DNA of 64,000 nucleotides from Oxytricha trifallax (GCA_000711775.1 ARYC01000058.1:186001-250000); one strand, 5' to 3'; shown: positions 36,981 to 49,208, counted from the stretch's first letter. The notes: generated by a model not told the origin, from the letters alone. Program-made: numbers and translations.

Positions 36981-39489
36981 AAAGAAACTTAAAGATTCAA
37001 CTCATTTTTCATATATATATATATATATTATTGTGTAATGAATTTAAATTATTTAGACTTAAGTAGAGTAGGGATAATATTTCTAAATATGAAGCATAAC
37101 GTGATGAATTTTGCAGAATAAAAATAAAAAAAAAGATAGAAATTTAGATTATTAAATTGAGCAAAGCTAGCATATGCTGTAAAATCTGAAATAATTCCTA
37201 GCATTTAGATTTAGTCTAAAAACCATCAATTCAAAGAGAGGAAAAGATTATCTAAAATTATATTAGGAATTTCAATAAAATAAATGCATACTAGTTGATA
37301 GAATATGATTAGAATATTTATTTGTTTAAATAATTTACAACATATAGAGATCGTATTACTTCTGATCTCAAATTTATAAGTTTAATTTTTTATATTTTTG
37401 ATTTATAATGTAACTATAACTTTTCTATGATTTCTTATGAATCATTCAATTTATTCATAATCAATCAAATCAATTTATTAAAAAGAGAATATTAATTTAT
37501 ATAAGTTTGTTAATATTATGATTATACAGTTTTCTTTTTTATTAAATACTTTGGATGAATTTGTATTTAAAAAAGAGTCATAATTTATAAGGGATTTGTT
37601 AAAATTCTTATTAATTTACACTTTAAATAAATTTTAATTTCTTAAAATTATTGACTGACAATAACCAATCGTTAAAAATTTTATATTAAATTTTTTTAAA
37701 TTGTCATTTTTTATGACACAAAATTTATATTTTTAATATTTTTTATTTAAAAATACTATTAATTTAAGTTCTTTTAGCATATTAAGTCAATTTTTTAATT
37801 CAAGTTATTTTTTTCAATAATTTTATTTGAGATTCTTTTATTATTTAGAGTGTGGGAAAAAATAATAAGTAATAAAAATTTCTATGTCACTTATAAGAAT
37901 TTTTTATATTCTAATAGAACACAATACATAATAATTTTGATCATTGTATTTTATTAAGCAGTGGGGCAATTATTAAAAATTGCCTGTCTCCCGATTCTTT
38001 GATAAATTATGAAATAAATTATCTTTTACTTAAGACAGAGTAAATGCATTTCTAAATTATAAAAATGGGAAAAACTCCTATTCATAATTTAGGAAATTAC
38101 AATAAAATTCTCTAAAATTAAGTGTATAACAAGAAACAAATTATTCTTTAGAGAATAATCTGATTGAAAGAATGTGGTAAGACTTATATTTAATAAATCT
38201 GAGTTTTTTCTATAAATAAATTCTCCCCTTTAATACGATTTGGAGGACGAAGTCCTCACAACTATGTAATTTCAATAATTTAAATCAATTAGAATTTATT
38301 TGGAATAGAAGGATATTTATGTTAAATATTTTGAGGGTGATTTGCAATCCTTAAGTATCAAGTGATGTCATTTCCATTCTCCAGTCCACGAGCAAAGAAA
38401 TTTCATCTCATTTCAAATCCCCATTCAATTAGAATTAGTCAGCTTACCAAACATCTCAATATTTTGTCCGAAATTATTAATATGCAAAAGTTTTTATATT
38501 TTTCTATATTATATTAAAATACTTAAATAATCTATAAAAACTAAAAAACTTGATAATCTTCACTCTATTCATATTGCCTAAATATTGTTTCTAAATATTA
38601 ATTTTAAAATCATTAATCAATGTAATATTTTATATATTATTAGGTATAATTAGTTTGATTATTTCAGAATAATAAAACTAATTTTACATTCTTTGAAACC
38701 TACTAATATAAATTTTGTAAAAATACTAGAGCATAAAATAATTATAAAAATTAAGACTCCCTTAATTTAAGCATTGTAGAGCTATCTTTAAAATTATTTT
38801 AAAAGAATGAGTTTTTATCATTATAAATAATTAAGTATTGAAGTTTCTAATCACTTTGAATTCTTCAATTGAAATAAATTTACTAAATTTGCAAACAATT
38901 TAATCTGAACGAAATTCAATATAGTAATTATTTTAATTAATAAGATTTTTAGTTTACTCCTAATTCCATAAAAGGCAAAATAATGAGACTAATTAATTAT
39001 TTATAATAAATAAATTTTATCGATTTTGTACAAATAATAATTCAGTATTTTAGATTTTGATACAAACTTATGACATTATTTGATATGAATAATTGAAGCT
39101 TATTAATTCAAATTAATAATAGATATATCAAATTTTTAGGATGATACTTAAAATGTAATTAAAATATACCTAATCTATTAATTATTGTTATTATTAATCA
39201 AACTTGAAACTATATATGAAATTGTGGATTTCTTATATTATTTTGAAATTGAAGATATATTAGAGAGTTAATCTCTATAATATAATATTAGAAGGAAATA
39301 TTCATAATATTTAGTATAAAATATATTTAATTTGTTAATATTAAATGAAATCGTATATCATTTAAATTTTTGGGTGAAAATTTTCTATATAAAACATTAA
39401 TCTCAATTTAAGCTAATTAAAGATTAAAAAATATTATATTTAGTTTGATATTAAAAGTATTAGAAATTTTTATAAAACTTTTATGGATA
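36981..39489. other. A+T-rich spacer before copy D
   Basis: Includes an (AT)n run at about 37012-37028. No coding block recognised. Confidence 0.5.
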
Positions 39490-39558
39490 GTTTATTTTTT
39501 CTGTTAAATTAGTAATTTATTTAAATTAAATTTAAATTTTTAACTTTATTAAACTTGA
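39490..39558 (+). promoter_or_regulatory. Conserved 5' flank of copy D
   Basis: TTTTTTCTGTTAAATTAG and TTAAATTAAATTTAAATTTT repeat the block found before copies B and C, placed directly before the ATG. Candidate leader or promoter; conservation is the only evidence. Confidence 0.42.
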
Positions 39559-42500
39559 ATGGAGTCAAATAAAACTTAAAATCAATATAATTTATTGATA
39601 ATTTAAATTGATATATATATATATATATATATTTATGTATGTTTAAATGATTTAAAACATATTATTCATAGAGTAGAGTAGAGAGTAACTCTAAGGTAAT
39701 GTATAATTATTAATAAACAACTTAATTCATTAATTATTTTTGAGAAATGGAGTTTCTTACATCGAACCATCAGACACCATTGAAAATGTCAAGGCTAAGA
39801 TTCAAGACAAGGTAAGTTTTTATTCCATGCTCTTTATAGTGCTTTCTGAACTGTAGGTCTTGGCTGAGTCGAGCTTGGCACGTCCTAAACAAATTCTTCC
39901 CATACACAATAGGATGCTGGAGACTCAGACAGTACAGTGTGGCAGATCAGGTTTTCGGCACAAAGGCCAGGAGATTGGGGAGTCGAACTCGCCTGCTACC
40001 ACTTGCACCAGGTGGCCACCACCCAGGACCAGCCAAGCCTGACTCAGTCAAATATTATTTATAATATATAATTACAAAAACTCTTTACACTGAAGAACTT
40101 AAGGATCTGGATAAATTTGAGACTGATATTATAGATAATGGAAAAAATTTTATATAAGAATTTTTCTAAAAAACTAAAAAAAGATTTGTAAGAATCTTTG
40201 ACTTACAAAGAAAAAATAGTAAAGATGCTAATCTTGAAATATTATTCAGCCAATTATCTGAATTAATGGATAAAGAATAATTTACTTTTGATAAAATAAA
40301 AAATAGATTGGTAGAGTTATAGGTTGTTGTTACCTCATACTTCTCGGGTAAAATATTAAATTAAAAGTTTTATATATAGATTTGATCTAAATAAGTTTAA
40401 TAAGAAGGGATCAAGCTTGAGTAAACATGTTTAATCAAGTAACTTTTGCACATATGATTTGAAAACAATTAGAATCATTAAACTCTTAAGAGTTGAATAT
40501 TATTTTTAAAATTATACACCACATTTTATGAGAAGTAATTCTTTTAAGTTTGGAAAAATCTTAATTAAAGTGAATTCAAAAAATATGGAATATCTAATAA
40601 TTTTTCATAACTAATTGATATTCCAAAGATAAATGATTTAAAGTCAATGTAATCAAATAATATATTTTTTGTAATTGTTAAAATATAATAATTTTATTTT
40701 CCCAAAAACTCTCGCGAGTATATCTTGATAATCTAAAATTAAAAGTCAAAGCTGAAAATTCTTAATAAAATTCTGTTCTCAAGAATTTACCACAGAATTA
40801 CAATTTCTGGAGTCCATATAACAACAAGCTGATTTATAAAATATTAATAGATATATTTCTATAAACTATTGTAAAATACTTAATGTAAAATTCTAAATTA
40901 GTTTAATATTTTATTAATTATTTTCTAAACAAAACAGCTAAACTTATATTCTATTTTAGAGATTAAAATTACATCTCTGCTGGAATAATAGGTTATTTAC
41001 TCTTTGAAAATAATTGAAATACTCACTATTTATACATCAAGACTGATCTATATTAAGGAATCTATTTTCTAAGTAAATTTAATTCCTCTATATTAAAAGT
41101 TTTGCACTTAGTGATTAAAACATGAATGAATGAATCTGCCTCACACAATTCCATTTTTTAATTAATAGATTACTTAAATACAAAACATTAAATTAAAATC
41201 AATACTTCAAGAATGAAAGCCTAATTAATCCTTCAAATTTGTTATTCTTTTAAAATACCTTTATAATTTTAATAAAATATTCAAATTTTCATAATATTTA
41301 TAGATTTAAGCATATTTAAAATCAATATAATCAATAAATTAAAAAAATTAATTCTAAAAAGTCTAATAAAATTAAAAGAATAAATATTTAAAATATATAA
41401 TACTAAGCTTAGTCAATATGACCCAAAAAAGAATTTAAACCTTTCTTAATATAAATCATCAATAAGATAGAACAATCAACCTCAGGACTTTAAATGCTAA
41501 AAGGAAAACAAGGACTAATCATTTTCAAACTCTCTTCCCAGTTAATTTGCTAATCTACTCCAAGAAGTTGATGATGAAATAATTGACCGTATTATAAGTT
41601 AGGTTGAACTTAAGCTTCCCACATCCATTCTATTATCAAGAGAAGAAACTAAGAGTGAGTTATAGCTTGTTCAACAGTTTGGTTCATGCATCAAGAGAGT
41701 TTTTTGGGTTTTTGAGAATTAATCTTATTAGAAAGTTAGAAAATCTTAAGTAAATGCTAGAGATCCTATTTTCTTTACTAAATAACCAAATCAATTAAAA
41801 TAATAATATTAAATTAAAATCAAGATGTTCAATTTGGATTCAAAATATTATTAAAATTAAACCTATACTTATTTGAAATAATTTATATTTAATGCTTTTA
41901 AAGCAAGTTTTATCTTTATTAATCAATTTAAAAGATTTCACTCTAATCAATCACTTTTATAAATTATATATGACAATATTTAACCATCAAGTAATAGATA
42001 AATTGAAAATAGTGGATCTCAAAGAAGTTCAAGTAAACTTTCCACATTTTGACTTTGTTCAAATTGAAGGTGAATGTTTCTAAAAATATAATTACTAATT
42101 ATTTTAATTCTAGCATCTCAGTTTGGGTGTCAACAAATAAATCGAGAATTCTTACTAAAATTTCTTAGACTTTTAGAAAGACCAATCAACAAGCTTCTAC
42201 GTTAATAACGATGTTTATAGAGTAGATTTTAGCGATGATATGTAAGAAATGTTTGAAATCATTTTTATTAGTACCAACCAAGGGAAACTACTTAAGAGAT
42301 TTGAAGTTATTCAAGAGCCCACTATCTCAATCAAAATTAATAACGAAATTAAATGGAAAGTTACGACTCAAAATATTCATAAAAATATTTGTAGAAATAT
42401 GAGATAATTATAATATAAAACAATCTAATCAAATTATTTGAAAAGCCCATTTGTTTTTGTTTTTGCTGAAAATCTTTTTAGTAAAACATAATATATTAGC

Positions 42501-45500
42501 TTTGCCTAAAAACATCTTTTGTTTGTAATTACGTATTATAAATTTAAATTATGACAATATATTATATATATATTCAGCTTATTAAAAGCTTTTGACTAAA
42601 TTTATTTGCGTCAACATATTGGAAAAAATAAATGATTCTTGCATTTTCTTGCTATTAATAAGATTATTTTATTCAACTTTCTTCTTAAATATTATTTTAA
42701 ATCATTAAAATTATATTAATTTCAAATAATAATAATAATAATAATAATAATAATTAACTCACATCGATAGCTCGAAGCTCTCCGAGTATAATTAATATAG
42801 TGTTAATTCACACAGATAGTTTCACTTCTGCCAGGGCGCTCTCACATCCTGCTCATGTGCATCACAATAGTCTGCTTGCATCACTTGTATCTTATTTCAT
42901 CAGGCTGAAGGTGACCAGAATCTGACTTGTGACCAGTATCTGACCAGTTTTTCCTTCTGATGGAGGAAAACGTTCCTTTATCAAATTAGAAAGCCAGACT
43001 GCCTACAGGAAGACCTCGAGAGTCTCTACTAAGCATTATCCGGTGTATTCAGGACGATTATCCAACCTTAACAGATGTTAGGCAAACTCAGTAACTCACA
43101 GGGTGAGTACACTTCGTTCGCCGTCCCATCTATTAACTTTTTAATTTAATAATTTTTATATTAATTTCAATAATTGATCGTACACTAAAGCATTATTTTG
43201 AAAATTGCTCTGTAATATTCTCTTTTGCTTACAATAAAATGCTTAGTGAAAAAAGAAACATTACTTTGTATTTTACTATCTGTATACCAAAATAAAATTA
43301 AAATTAAATTTAACTGAAAAATATATTTTTAAGGAAATAATTACTTAGATATTTTATATTATATCTGTTCTAACTGTGGTACTCCCCACTCTTTGAAATA
43401 CATTTTTTATATGATTTTTTTTTCATTCATTGAATATACCTATATCATGACTTTCTTGGATGATCTATACCAGTTATTTTATTAAATTTACTATATGAGT
43501 CGACATTTTTTTACTCAAGATTCTTCAAGATTATAACTTATATCTAAATCTTTTTTTAAAATAATTTCTTTTTTAAATATTATTCACTATATTTCATAAA
43601 TTTATTTTTTAATTTTAATGTCTTATATCAATCTATTCGTCGTTCATGAAAAATCAGAAAAATGAAAAAATAAATTGATAATCAAATTTAAGCTTAGAAA
43701 TTAGTAATAATAGCAACAGTATGTGTAATTTCAAAAAAGGTTTTATCTTCCTCGTCTCATCAAAAAAATTGACTTCACGTGCCTCACATCTTGAGCTACC
43801 TCTCGGTTTACGCCTTCTGTATTACCAGGTGCAACCCCTGTAAAATAAAATTTTAGAAATGTTTTTGTAACTTACATTGAAGTAGTATGACACAGAAGTT
43901 TTTGATAAGACATTTTTCATTTTTTAATTTATTTGATTAATTTTATATTTTAATTCACTTTATTATTTAAAAAATTTGATATTTTTATTAAAGATAAGAA
44001 CAGACATATAATTTTATTTAATATTAATAAATCTTTTGTAAAAATAAATAATTTCTAAAAATTTTACTAAAAATATTATATAGGAGTTTTTATTAGAATT
44101 ATAAAATGAAGTTGATTGCTACTCCTGCAACTATTCAATAAATCCATGCCAGTTTAACTTTAGAGATCCTATAAGAATTAGGGTAAGTCTAAAAGGAATT
44201 TGACAAACTTTGATATGTATATACTTAATATAAAAAAATACAGTCCTTTCTTCTTCTAATAAGTCTGAAGCACCTTCTATTTTTCCAATGATAATTGTCA
44301 ATAAATCCTTAAAGAACTTACATTTTAAATTGTCATGGTTTTTATAGATTGTCTTGCCTCCTAGTTTAATATCATTACAAGTTCAGGATTTCAAAATTTT
44401 TATAAAATTTAAATCTACTTAGAATTTTAAAGGGAGGAGCTTTTCTAAGTCATGTTTTTTTGACAAAATCAAACAGATTTGGCTTAATAAAATATCTTTA
44501 CAATTTCAGGTAAATTAGCTGAAATATATATAGAATTGAAATAGTAGCATAAGGGAGCTCAAAGTCTTAAACTCAAAGCACCTGTAAAAAAGATGAAATG
44601 AAAAACCTTTTTAATCGGCATCTGAAGATGCCAATATTATCTTAATAAAATATTTCTTTTAAAATTTGAATATAAGTTTTATTCTAAAAGAATCTTTTAA
44701 CAAAAAGGTTGACAGATATAGTGATATATATATTAAATAACTTTTCAACAAGGTCGATAGATATAAGGATTATATAAAATTAAATGATTAATATAAAAAA
44801 AGGATTTCATGATTGGTTAGATTCAACGTATAAAAACATTTCATTTTTAAAAATGTATTTTATAAGTTGGGAGGGGTGGAGAGGAAGGTGGTAATCGGTA
44901 TGGGGAGCAGGTCTTATTTTATGGTCTTAAGAGTTGGGAGGATTATCTTCGTTATAATATGCATCAATTGTCTTTTTATAAAAAATCTTAAATATTTTTT
45001 AATACTATAAAATAAGTATGTTATATTATACGAGATTTATGTTAATAAGTACTATCATATAAGTTTTCAAATTTTATTTGAATATGAATTAGTTTTTCTT
45101 CATCTTCATTTATATCCTTTTTTCTCGATTAACTACTCTAAACTGCACTCTCTTCACAACATATTAATTTTATTGTGAAGGTTTATCTGTAAGAAATTCT
45201 TTAAATTTATATGTGGCTTTTCTTCTATTAAATGAATATATTTTTTGGAATTTCGTGGGATAACCAAAAAATATTTAGAAGTTGAAGTTTTAATCAGTTG
45301 AATATTTATAACATATAATATTTTTATGCAATAATCAGACTCCATATTAAATCCACTTTGAATACAAAATCAAAAAACCACAGGGAGTAATATATAGCAT
45401 TAATCCATTCAGGGAGGGTTATGATATTGATAATTAAGAAAGTAATTTTAAATTAAATTACATGCAAAATTAATATATTATAATTTAAATTATTGTAGAA

Positions 45501-48209
45501 ATAAAATTTTAAACAAAAAAGAACTGAAACCTATGATATGATAATTATTATTAATATAACTATATATCTTAATTCAAAAATATTGCCTAATTTCTTAAAA
45601 TACCATATAATTCATCCATCATTTTTAAAATAATATTATTCAATAAATTCCTTAAATATATGCGGAAAAAATTATGCTTATTATGTTTTTAGACAACTCT
45701 CTCTCTCTTTTTCTTCTTTAAAATTTTAGAATGTATAGAAAAATTTATTCATAAAATCAATATCAATTTCCTTCTTGAAATTTTGATCAAATATTCAGTT
45801 GCTTTGTTTTAAAGTGAAATCAATGAAAAAATTACTAGATTTAACATTAAGAACCTTCTAAATTTAAATAAAATTTATCAAGGATTCCTCTACTCTTGAC
45901 TATTGAACTTATAAGTTATTATCAAGTTTTTTAACAAACATATTCCTAGAAACACTGGTTATTCATCACTTTTATTTTTAACAGTATTATTAATATCTGA
46001 TTTGATCTCGATGCCTATTCCAGAGTTTAATTTATTCCTCTTAAGTTGGAGAAATCCTAACTCACAGAAAACAAATTTTTTAATGATAATATTATATAAT
46101 CATACAATTATACAAAATTTTTTCTACTTCAACTTTTACACTTGTAAAATTGTTTGTTCATAATAATCGGCTATTATCAAACATTTCCATGCATTTTACT
46201 AAAAACATTATGTCATTTTAATATTGATATAACTAAGATAATTTATTTATTTACATTAACATCTACACAAAATTTTGGGGGGGGGAAGTTTCCTGCACTC
46301 GAGGAAGTTTCCTGCACGCTTTAATTTTTTATGTTAAATTTAATAAATTTGGCATAAATTAACAAAATTAATATTTTTTTACCCATCAAATATTAAGAGC
46401 ATATCGCTCATCATTGAAGTAGTTAAAGAAAATATAGTCTAACATTATAAAGGCATGGTAAGAACAAGAAAAATTCAATCAGAATTTCAATAAAAATTGG
46501 ATAAAATATTTGGAATTTCTATAACAGAACCTATAAATATTATATGAAAAATGTCAGAGTTGTTGGAATCTGAAGAGATAAATTGACTATTGATTAAAAA
46601 ATTAAAGTATAATTAAATGTTGAAATTAGTCCTGAAGTTAGTTGATAGTTTTTATAAAGATTAATTTAATTAAAAAATTAAAAATTAAAAAAATTTAAAA
46701 GAGTGCAGGAAACTTCCCTAAAATTTTTTTTTTATCATAAACCGGTGCAGGAAACTTCCCCCCCCCCAAAATTTTTGTTTAAAATATCTTTTTGTATAAT
46801 ACCAATATAGGATTATAAATAATTTTTTTCAAATATTTTTTATGCACTATTGATTGATTTATTGAACTTATAATTAATAAGAAATCAGTTAAAATAAAGA
46901 CCTTATAAAGAAAAAATTCGATTTAAATTTTTTTAAATAAATTTCAATTTTTATTTTATATAAAATACATAAAAGGGCATGTAAATCCTTATAGAGGGTG
47001 CTGTGATTCGTGGAACTGAAATTTCTAAGATTGTTTAAAATGATAAAATAGAGTTGTAACTTAAATTATATCAATCTATAAATTCATATAAATCTTTCAA
47101 ATCAGCTAGTAAATTTTTTATTTTTTACAATATTATGTCAAGTTTAATAGAGTATATATAGATAAATATTTAGAATGGGAATATAATCTTTTAGATTAGT
47201 AATTGATCTTAATAAATCATTTATTCTTTTGATTTTAGAATTAATTATAAATTGAGAAGAAATTTATACCCTACTTTTAATAATAATAATCTATCTCTTC
47301 TATTGGAAATTTAATTTATATGTTTTTTATTTTACAGTATTGAAATGGTAAATTGTTTTAACTTTCAAGGTGAGACTTACAAATACTTCAATTACATAAC
47401 AACTTTTGATCGCCAATCACACTCAAACAAACAATATTTGTCAAAACCCTAATAATTAAGTAAATCTAACTTTATTTTGACATTGAGTGAGAAGAATTCT
47501 GAATATCTTTACTTATCAAAACTTTTTTTCGACAGTTTTTATTTTGGAAAAGTAGACTCTTAATAGCAGCCTGTAATTTCATAAGAAATACCTAAAATTA
47601 TCAAAATTGAAAAGATATTCAACAAGGCATTATATGAAAGATTCGTTAATGAAATTAAGTTTATGAGTTAGAAATACCCAGGAAAAGACTTTGAAGATAT
47701 AATTATTTAAATTTTATAGTATTAATAATGCAGCACTTGTTTCATGGCACTAGAGATGTGGATCCTTCTTTGATTTTTGATAGCCTCATTGGATTTGATT
47801 TCAGACTATCAAATGACAAATGCCTTTTTGGAAGAGGTGCTTATTTTGCCAAAAACTCAGGATACTCAGATTCTTATAGACACAGTATTCCTAACTCTAT
47901 TAGATAATATCAAATATTTGTTGCTCTTGTCATAACAGGAGAAAGTATTACCTTTAACTAAAATTAAAATATAAGAGTTTATTAAAATTAGCCAGATTTA
48001 AAAGCACCACCCTATAAACCTGGAAGTAAAACTGAGAGATATGACTCTGTACATAACGGATATCTAGACCACTATATTGTTTATGATCATTACAGAGCTT
48101 ATCCAGGCTATTATCTAAAACTATATTTATTTAGACAGATAATTTTAATTAATCTTAGTAAAAATTCTAAACTATATTGCAATATCTCATTACTTATGAA
48201 ACTATTTGA
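39559..48209 (+). CDS. Split PARP-like gene, copy D
   Basis: Best-resolved copy. Blocks and pointers: 39559-39576, AAAACT, 40077-40365, AAGTTT, 40405-40486, AAACTCT, 40706-40840, about 41430-41794, AAATCAA, 41817-41849, AATATT, 41975-42082, TTCTA, 42108-42400 (WWE-like), 43180-43290, 47339-47703, ATAAT, 47725-47960, 47990-48111, TAT, 48183-48209. Every listed pointer join keeps one frame, e.g. KQPNQDVQFGFKIFNHQVID across three blocks. The protein starts MESNKTLYTEELKDLDKFE and ends AYPGYLITYETI-TGA. The first IES carries a ubiquitin scrap. The 42400-43180 spacer has a GC-rich insert, and the 43290-47339 spacer contains two other genes and a G-tract foldback. Likely functional after DNA elimination. 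Confidence 0.85.
39577..40082 (+). other. First IES of copy D, pointer AAAACT
   Basis: AAAACT at 39571-39576 and 40077-40082. Joining yields MESNKTLYTEELKD in frame. It is enlarged from about 120 bp in copies A and C to 506 bp by the GC-richer insert at about 39745-40050. Confidence 0.78.
39745..40050. mobile_element. Insert with ubiquitin-gene scrap and tRNA-like box
   Basis: At about 39765-39811 the + strand encodes EPSDTIENVKAKIQDK, residues 18-33 of ubiquitin, followed at once by GTAAGT, a splice-donor-like sequence. The rest does not continue ubiquitin. On the - strand near 39980-40015, GTGCAAGTGGTAGCA and GAGTTCGACTCCCC resemble A and B boxes of a tRNA promoter, although their spacing is short. 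An open frame at 39860-40042 looks like chance. The insert may be a SINE-like or processed chimera that captured host sequence. Its edges are set by base composition only. Confidence 0.5.
42108..42400 (+). CDS. WWE-like block of copy D
   Basis: Encodes QHLSLGVNKQIENSYQNFLD, YRVDFSDDMQEMFEI, STNQGKLLKRFEVIQEPTIS and ends near IKWKVTTQNIHKNI. The pattern 'IE.SY ... Y.VDF..M.EM.......GRLLKRFE' matches the second half of WWE domains, which bind iso-ADP-ribose or ADP-ribose and often accompany PARP catalytic domains. The usual first tryptophan half may be represented by FWVFEN in the earlier block. The assignment is by motif pattern only. Confidence 0.6.
42726..42753. repeat. (AAT)n microsatellite
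   Basis: Nine tandem AAT units just before the GC-rich insert in copy D. Confidence 0.9.
42755..43135. other. GC-rich insert in an IES of copy D
   Basis: About 380 bp of GC-rich sequence (TAGCTCGAAGCTCTCCGAG ... GGGTGAGTACACTTCGTTCG) in otherwise A+T-rich spacer. CTGACTTGTGACCAG and TATCTGACCAG are short internal repeats. It ends just before TTAACTTTTTAATTTAATAAT, which also follows the GC-rich insert of copy B. No ORF product recognised; origin unknown, possibly a SINE or LINE 3' fragment. Confidence 0.45.
43690..43932 (+). CDS. Open block of unknown nature inside copy D
   Basis: Open frame without TGA reading SNNSNSMCNFKKGFIFL, then SSKKLTSRASHLELPLGLRL and LTLKQYDTEVFDK, ending TGA. The middle part is GC-richer than its surroundings. 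No family was recognised and no paralog copy was found in C. It could be a block of a nested gene or part of an insert. Confidence 0.3.
44106..44601 (+). CDS. Small nested gene inside an IES of copy D
   Basis: Starts MKLIATPATIQQIHASLTLE followed by ILQELG (44106-44182). A second block, about 44250-44515, is open without TGA (SSSNKSEAPSIFPMIIVNKS ... SFSKSCFFDKIKQIW). After TTTCAG at about 44518 a third block reads GKLAEIYIELKQQHKGAQSL and KLKAPVKKMK-TGA (stop 44599-44601). The compositional contrast with flanks, the methionine start and the lysine-rich end look like a real small protein. Spacers may be introns (GTAAGT after the first block, TTTCAG before the last) or IESs. No family recognised. 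Confidence 0.45.
45110..46075 (-). CDS. Unknown minus-strand split gene inside copy D
   Basis: Counterpart of the reverse-strand gene in copy C. Blocks on -: about 46070-45950 (LNSGIGIEIKSDI, EQPVFLGICLL), 45905-45850, 45790-45650 (IDFMNKFFYTFQNF, EELSK-like), 45420-45320 (LPEWINAIYYSLWFFDFVFK), and 45310-45115, a long block open without TGA (FGYPTKFQKIYSFNRRKATY, VVKRVQFRVVNREKR). Block order and sequence agree with copy C while the spacers differ. Product unknown. It is carried inside the IES of the PARP-like gene and in the opposite orientation, so it must be excised separately if it reaches the somatic nucleus. Confidence 0.5.
46271..46775. mobile_element. Foldback element with G9 and TTTCCTGCAC ends
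   Basis: The left end is AATTTTGGGGGGGGGAAG then TTTCCTGCAC, with a second GGAAGTTTCCTGCAC after it. The right end has the inverted forms GTGCAGGAAACTTCCC (twice) and a C10 run, then AAAATTTT. The interior of about 400 bp is A+T-rich without an ORF. The TTTTGGGG-like ends recall telomere repeats. Similar ends occur at 63630-63697 and, degenerate, at 27420-27482. Confidence 0.75.
47339..48209 (+). CDS. PARP catalytic region of copy D
   Basis: Block 47339-47703 reads MVNCFNFQGETYKYFNYITT, QEIPKIIKIEKIFNKALYER and EIKFMSQKYPGKDFEDI. Pointer ATAAT (47699-47703 / 47725-47729) joins to MQHLFHGTRDVDPSLIFDS, GFDFRLSNDKCLFGRGAYFA and FVALVITGES. Block 47990-48111 has KAPPYKPGSKTERYDSVHNG and DHYIVYDHYRAYPGY. 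Pointer TAT joins to LITYETI-TGA. The predicted NAD-site residues are H and Y with H at the third triad position. All motifs are intact. Confidence 0.9.
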
Positions 48210-49208
48210 TATCATTAAATTTTAAGTCATAAACTAATTTATTTGTAAATTAGATGCTTAATCAATCTAATTTGTTCTCATTAATATCATGATCTATTTT
48301 CAAAACTTTAATTAATTTACTTTCTATATTTAAAAATAACTATTAATTGTCAAAATATAATATTATTTAAGCTTAATCAATTTCACGGAAATATAAATAA
48401 AAACAACAAAATGAGTATCTAATAAAAATTAACTAAACAAAATATTAAAGCAAATATTTTTAATTTATATGTTCCATGTAAACAACAACGAAATACAGTT
48501 TATGAAATTCAATGTATATATAAATACTGAAATATATTTATTAATGTATTATTATAAAAATAAGAATTAATTATATATGTCATTTTTAAAATCTTTTTTT
48601 CACTATTGTCAACTTTTTAATTAAGAAAATATAGATTAATAGTTAAAATTTTATATATTAGGATTCTTAATAAAATTAAATGTTATAGATTTTAATTGTT
48701 TCGCAATATATTTGAAAGTAAATATATAAGGGAACAGAATATTTAACTAAAAAACTAAAATAACATTTTTTTTTTAAAAAAAAAATTGAACTTTGATATT
48801 ACTATTAACAATTGATACATAACAAAATAAATAGTTTTAATTTATTTGTCTTGAAATCATTGATATAAAAAATATTTATAATTTTTAATTGATGAAAGAT
48901 TAATTTCAAAAAATAAGAATTACTTAAACAAATTTACAAATTAATCTCAAATGCGTTGATTTTGATTAAAGTTTTACAATATTACAATAATTATAATTTT
49001 TATTTAATTCTTAATTAGATTTTGATTAACTTTTCAAACCCTTACACAAAAGTGTTTTCACGAATGAAACAATTAAATAATAATTTGAATTTAATTATTA
49101 TTAATAATACAATTTATTTTTTAGCTAAAACTAGTTTAAAAATAATATTTCTGATGATAATAAAAATTCGTAATATTTGTTGCAAATTAATTATTTACTA
49201 ATATTTTA
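48210..49208. other. A+T-rich spacer between copies D and E
   Basis: No block or repeat recognised; the conserved 5' flank seen in B, C and D is not evident before copy E. Confidence 0.5.

Noticed and set aside
39860-40042. Open frame downstream of the ubiquitin scrap
   Set aside because: Does not continue ubiquitin and overlaps tRNA-like boxes on the other strand; likely chance.
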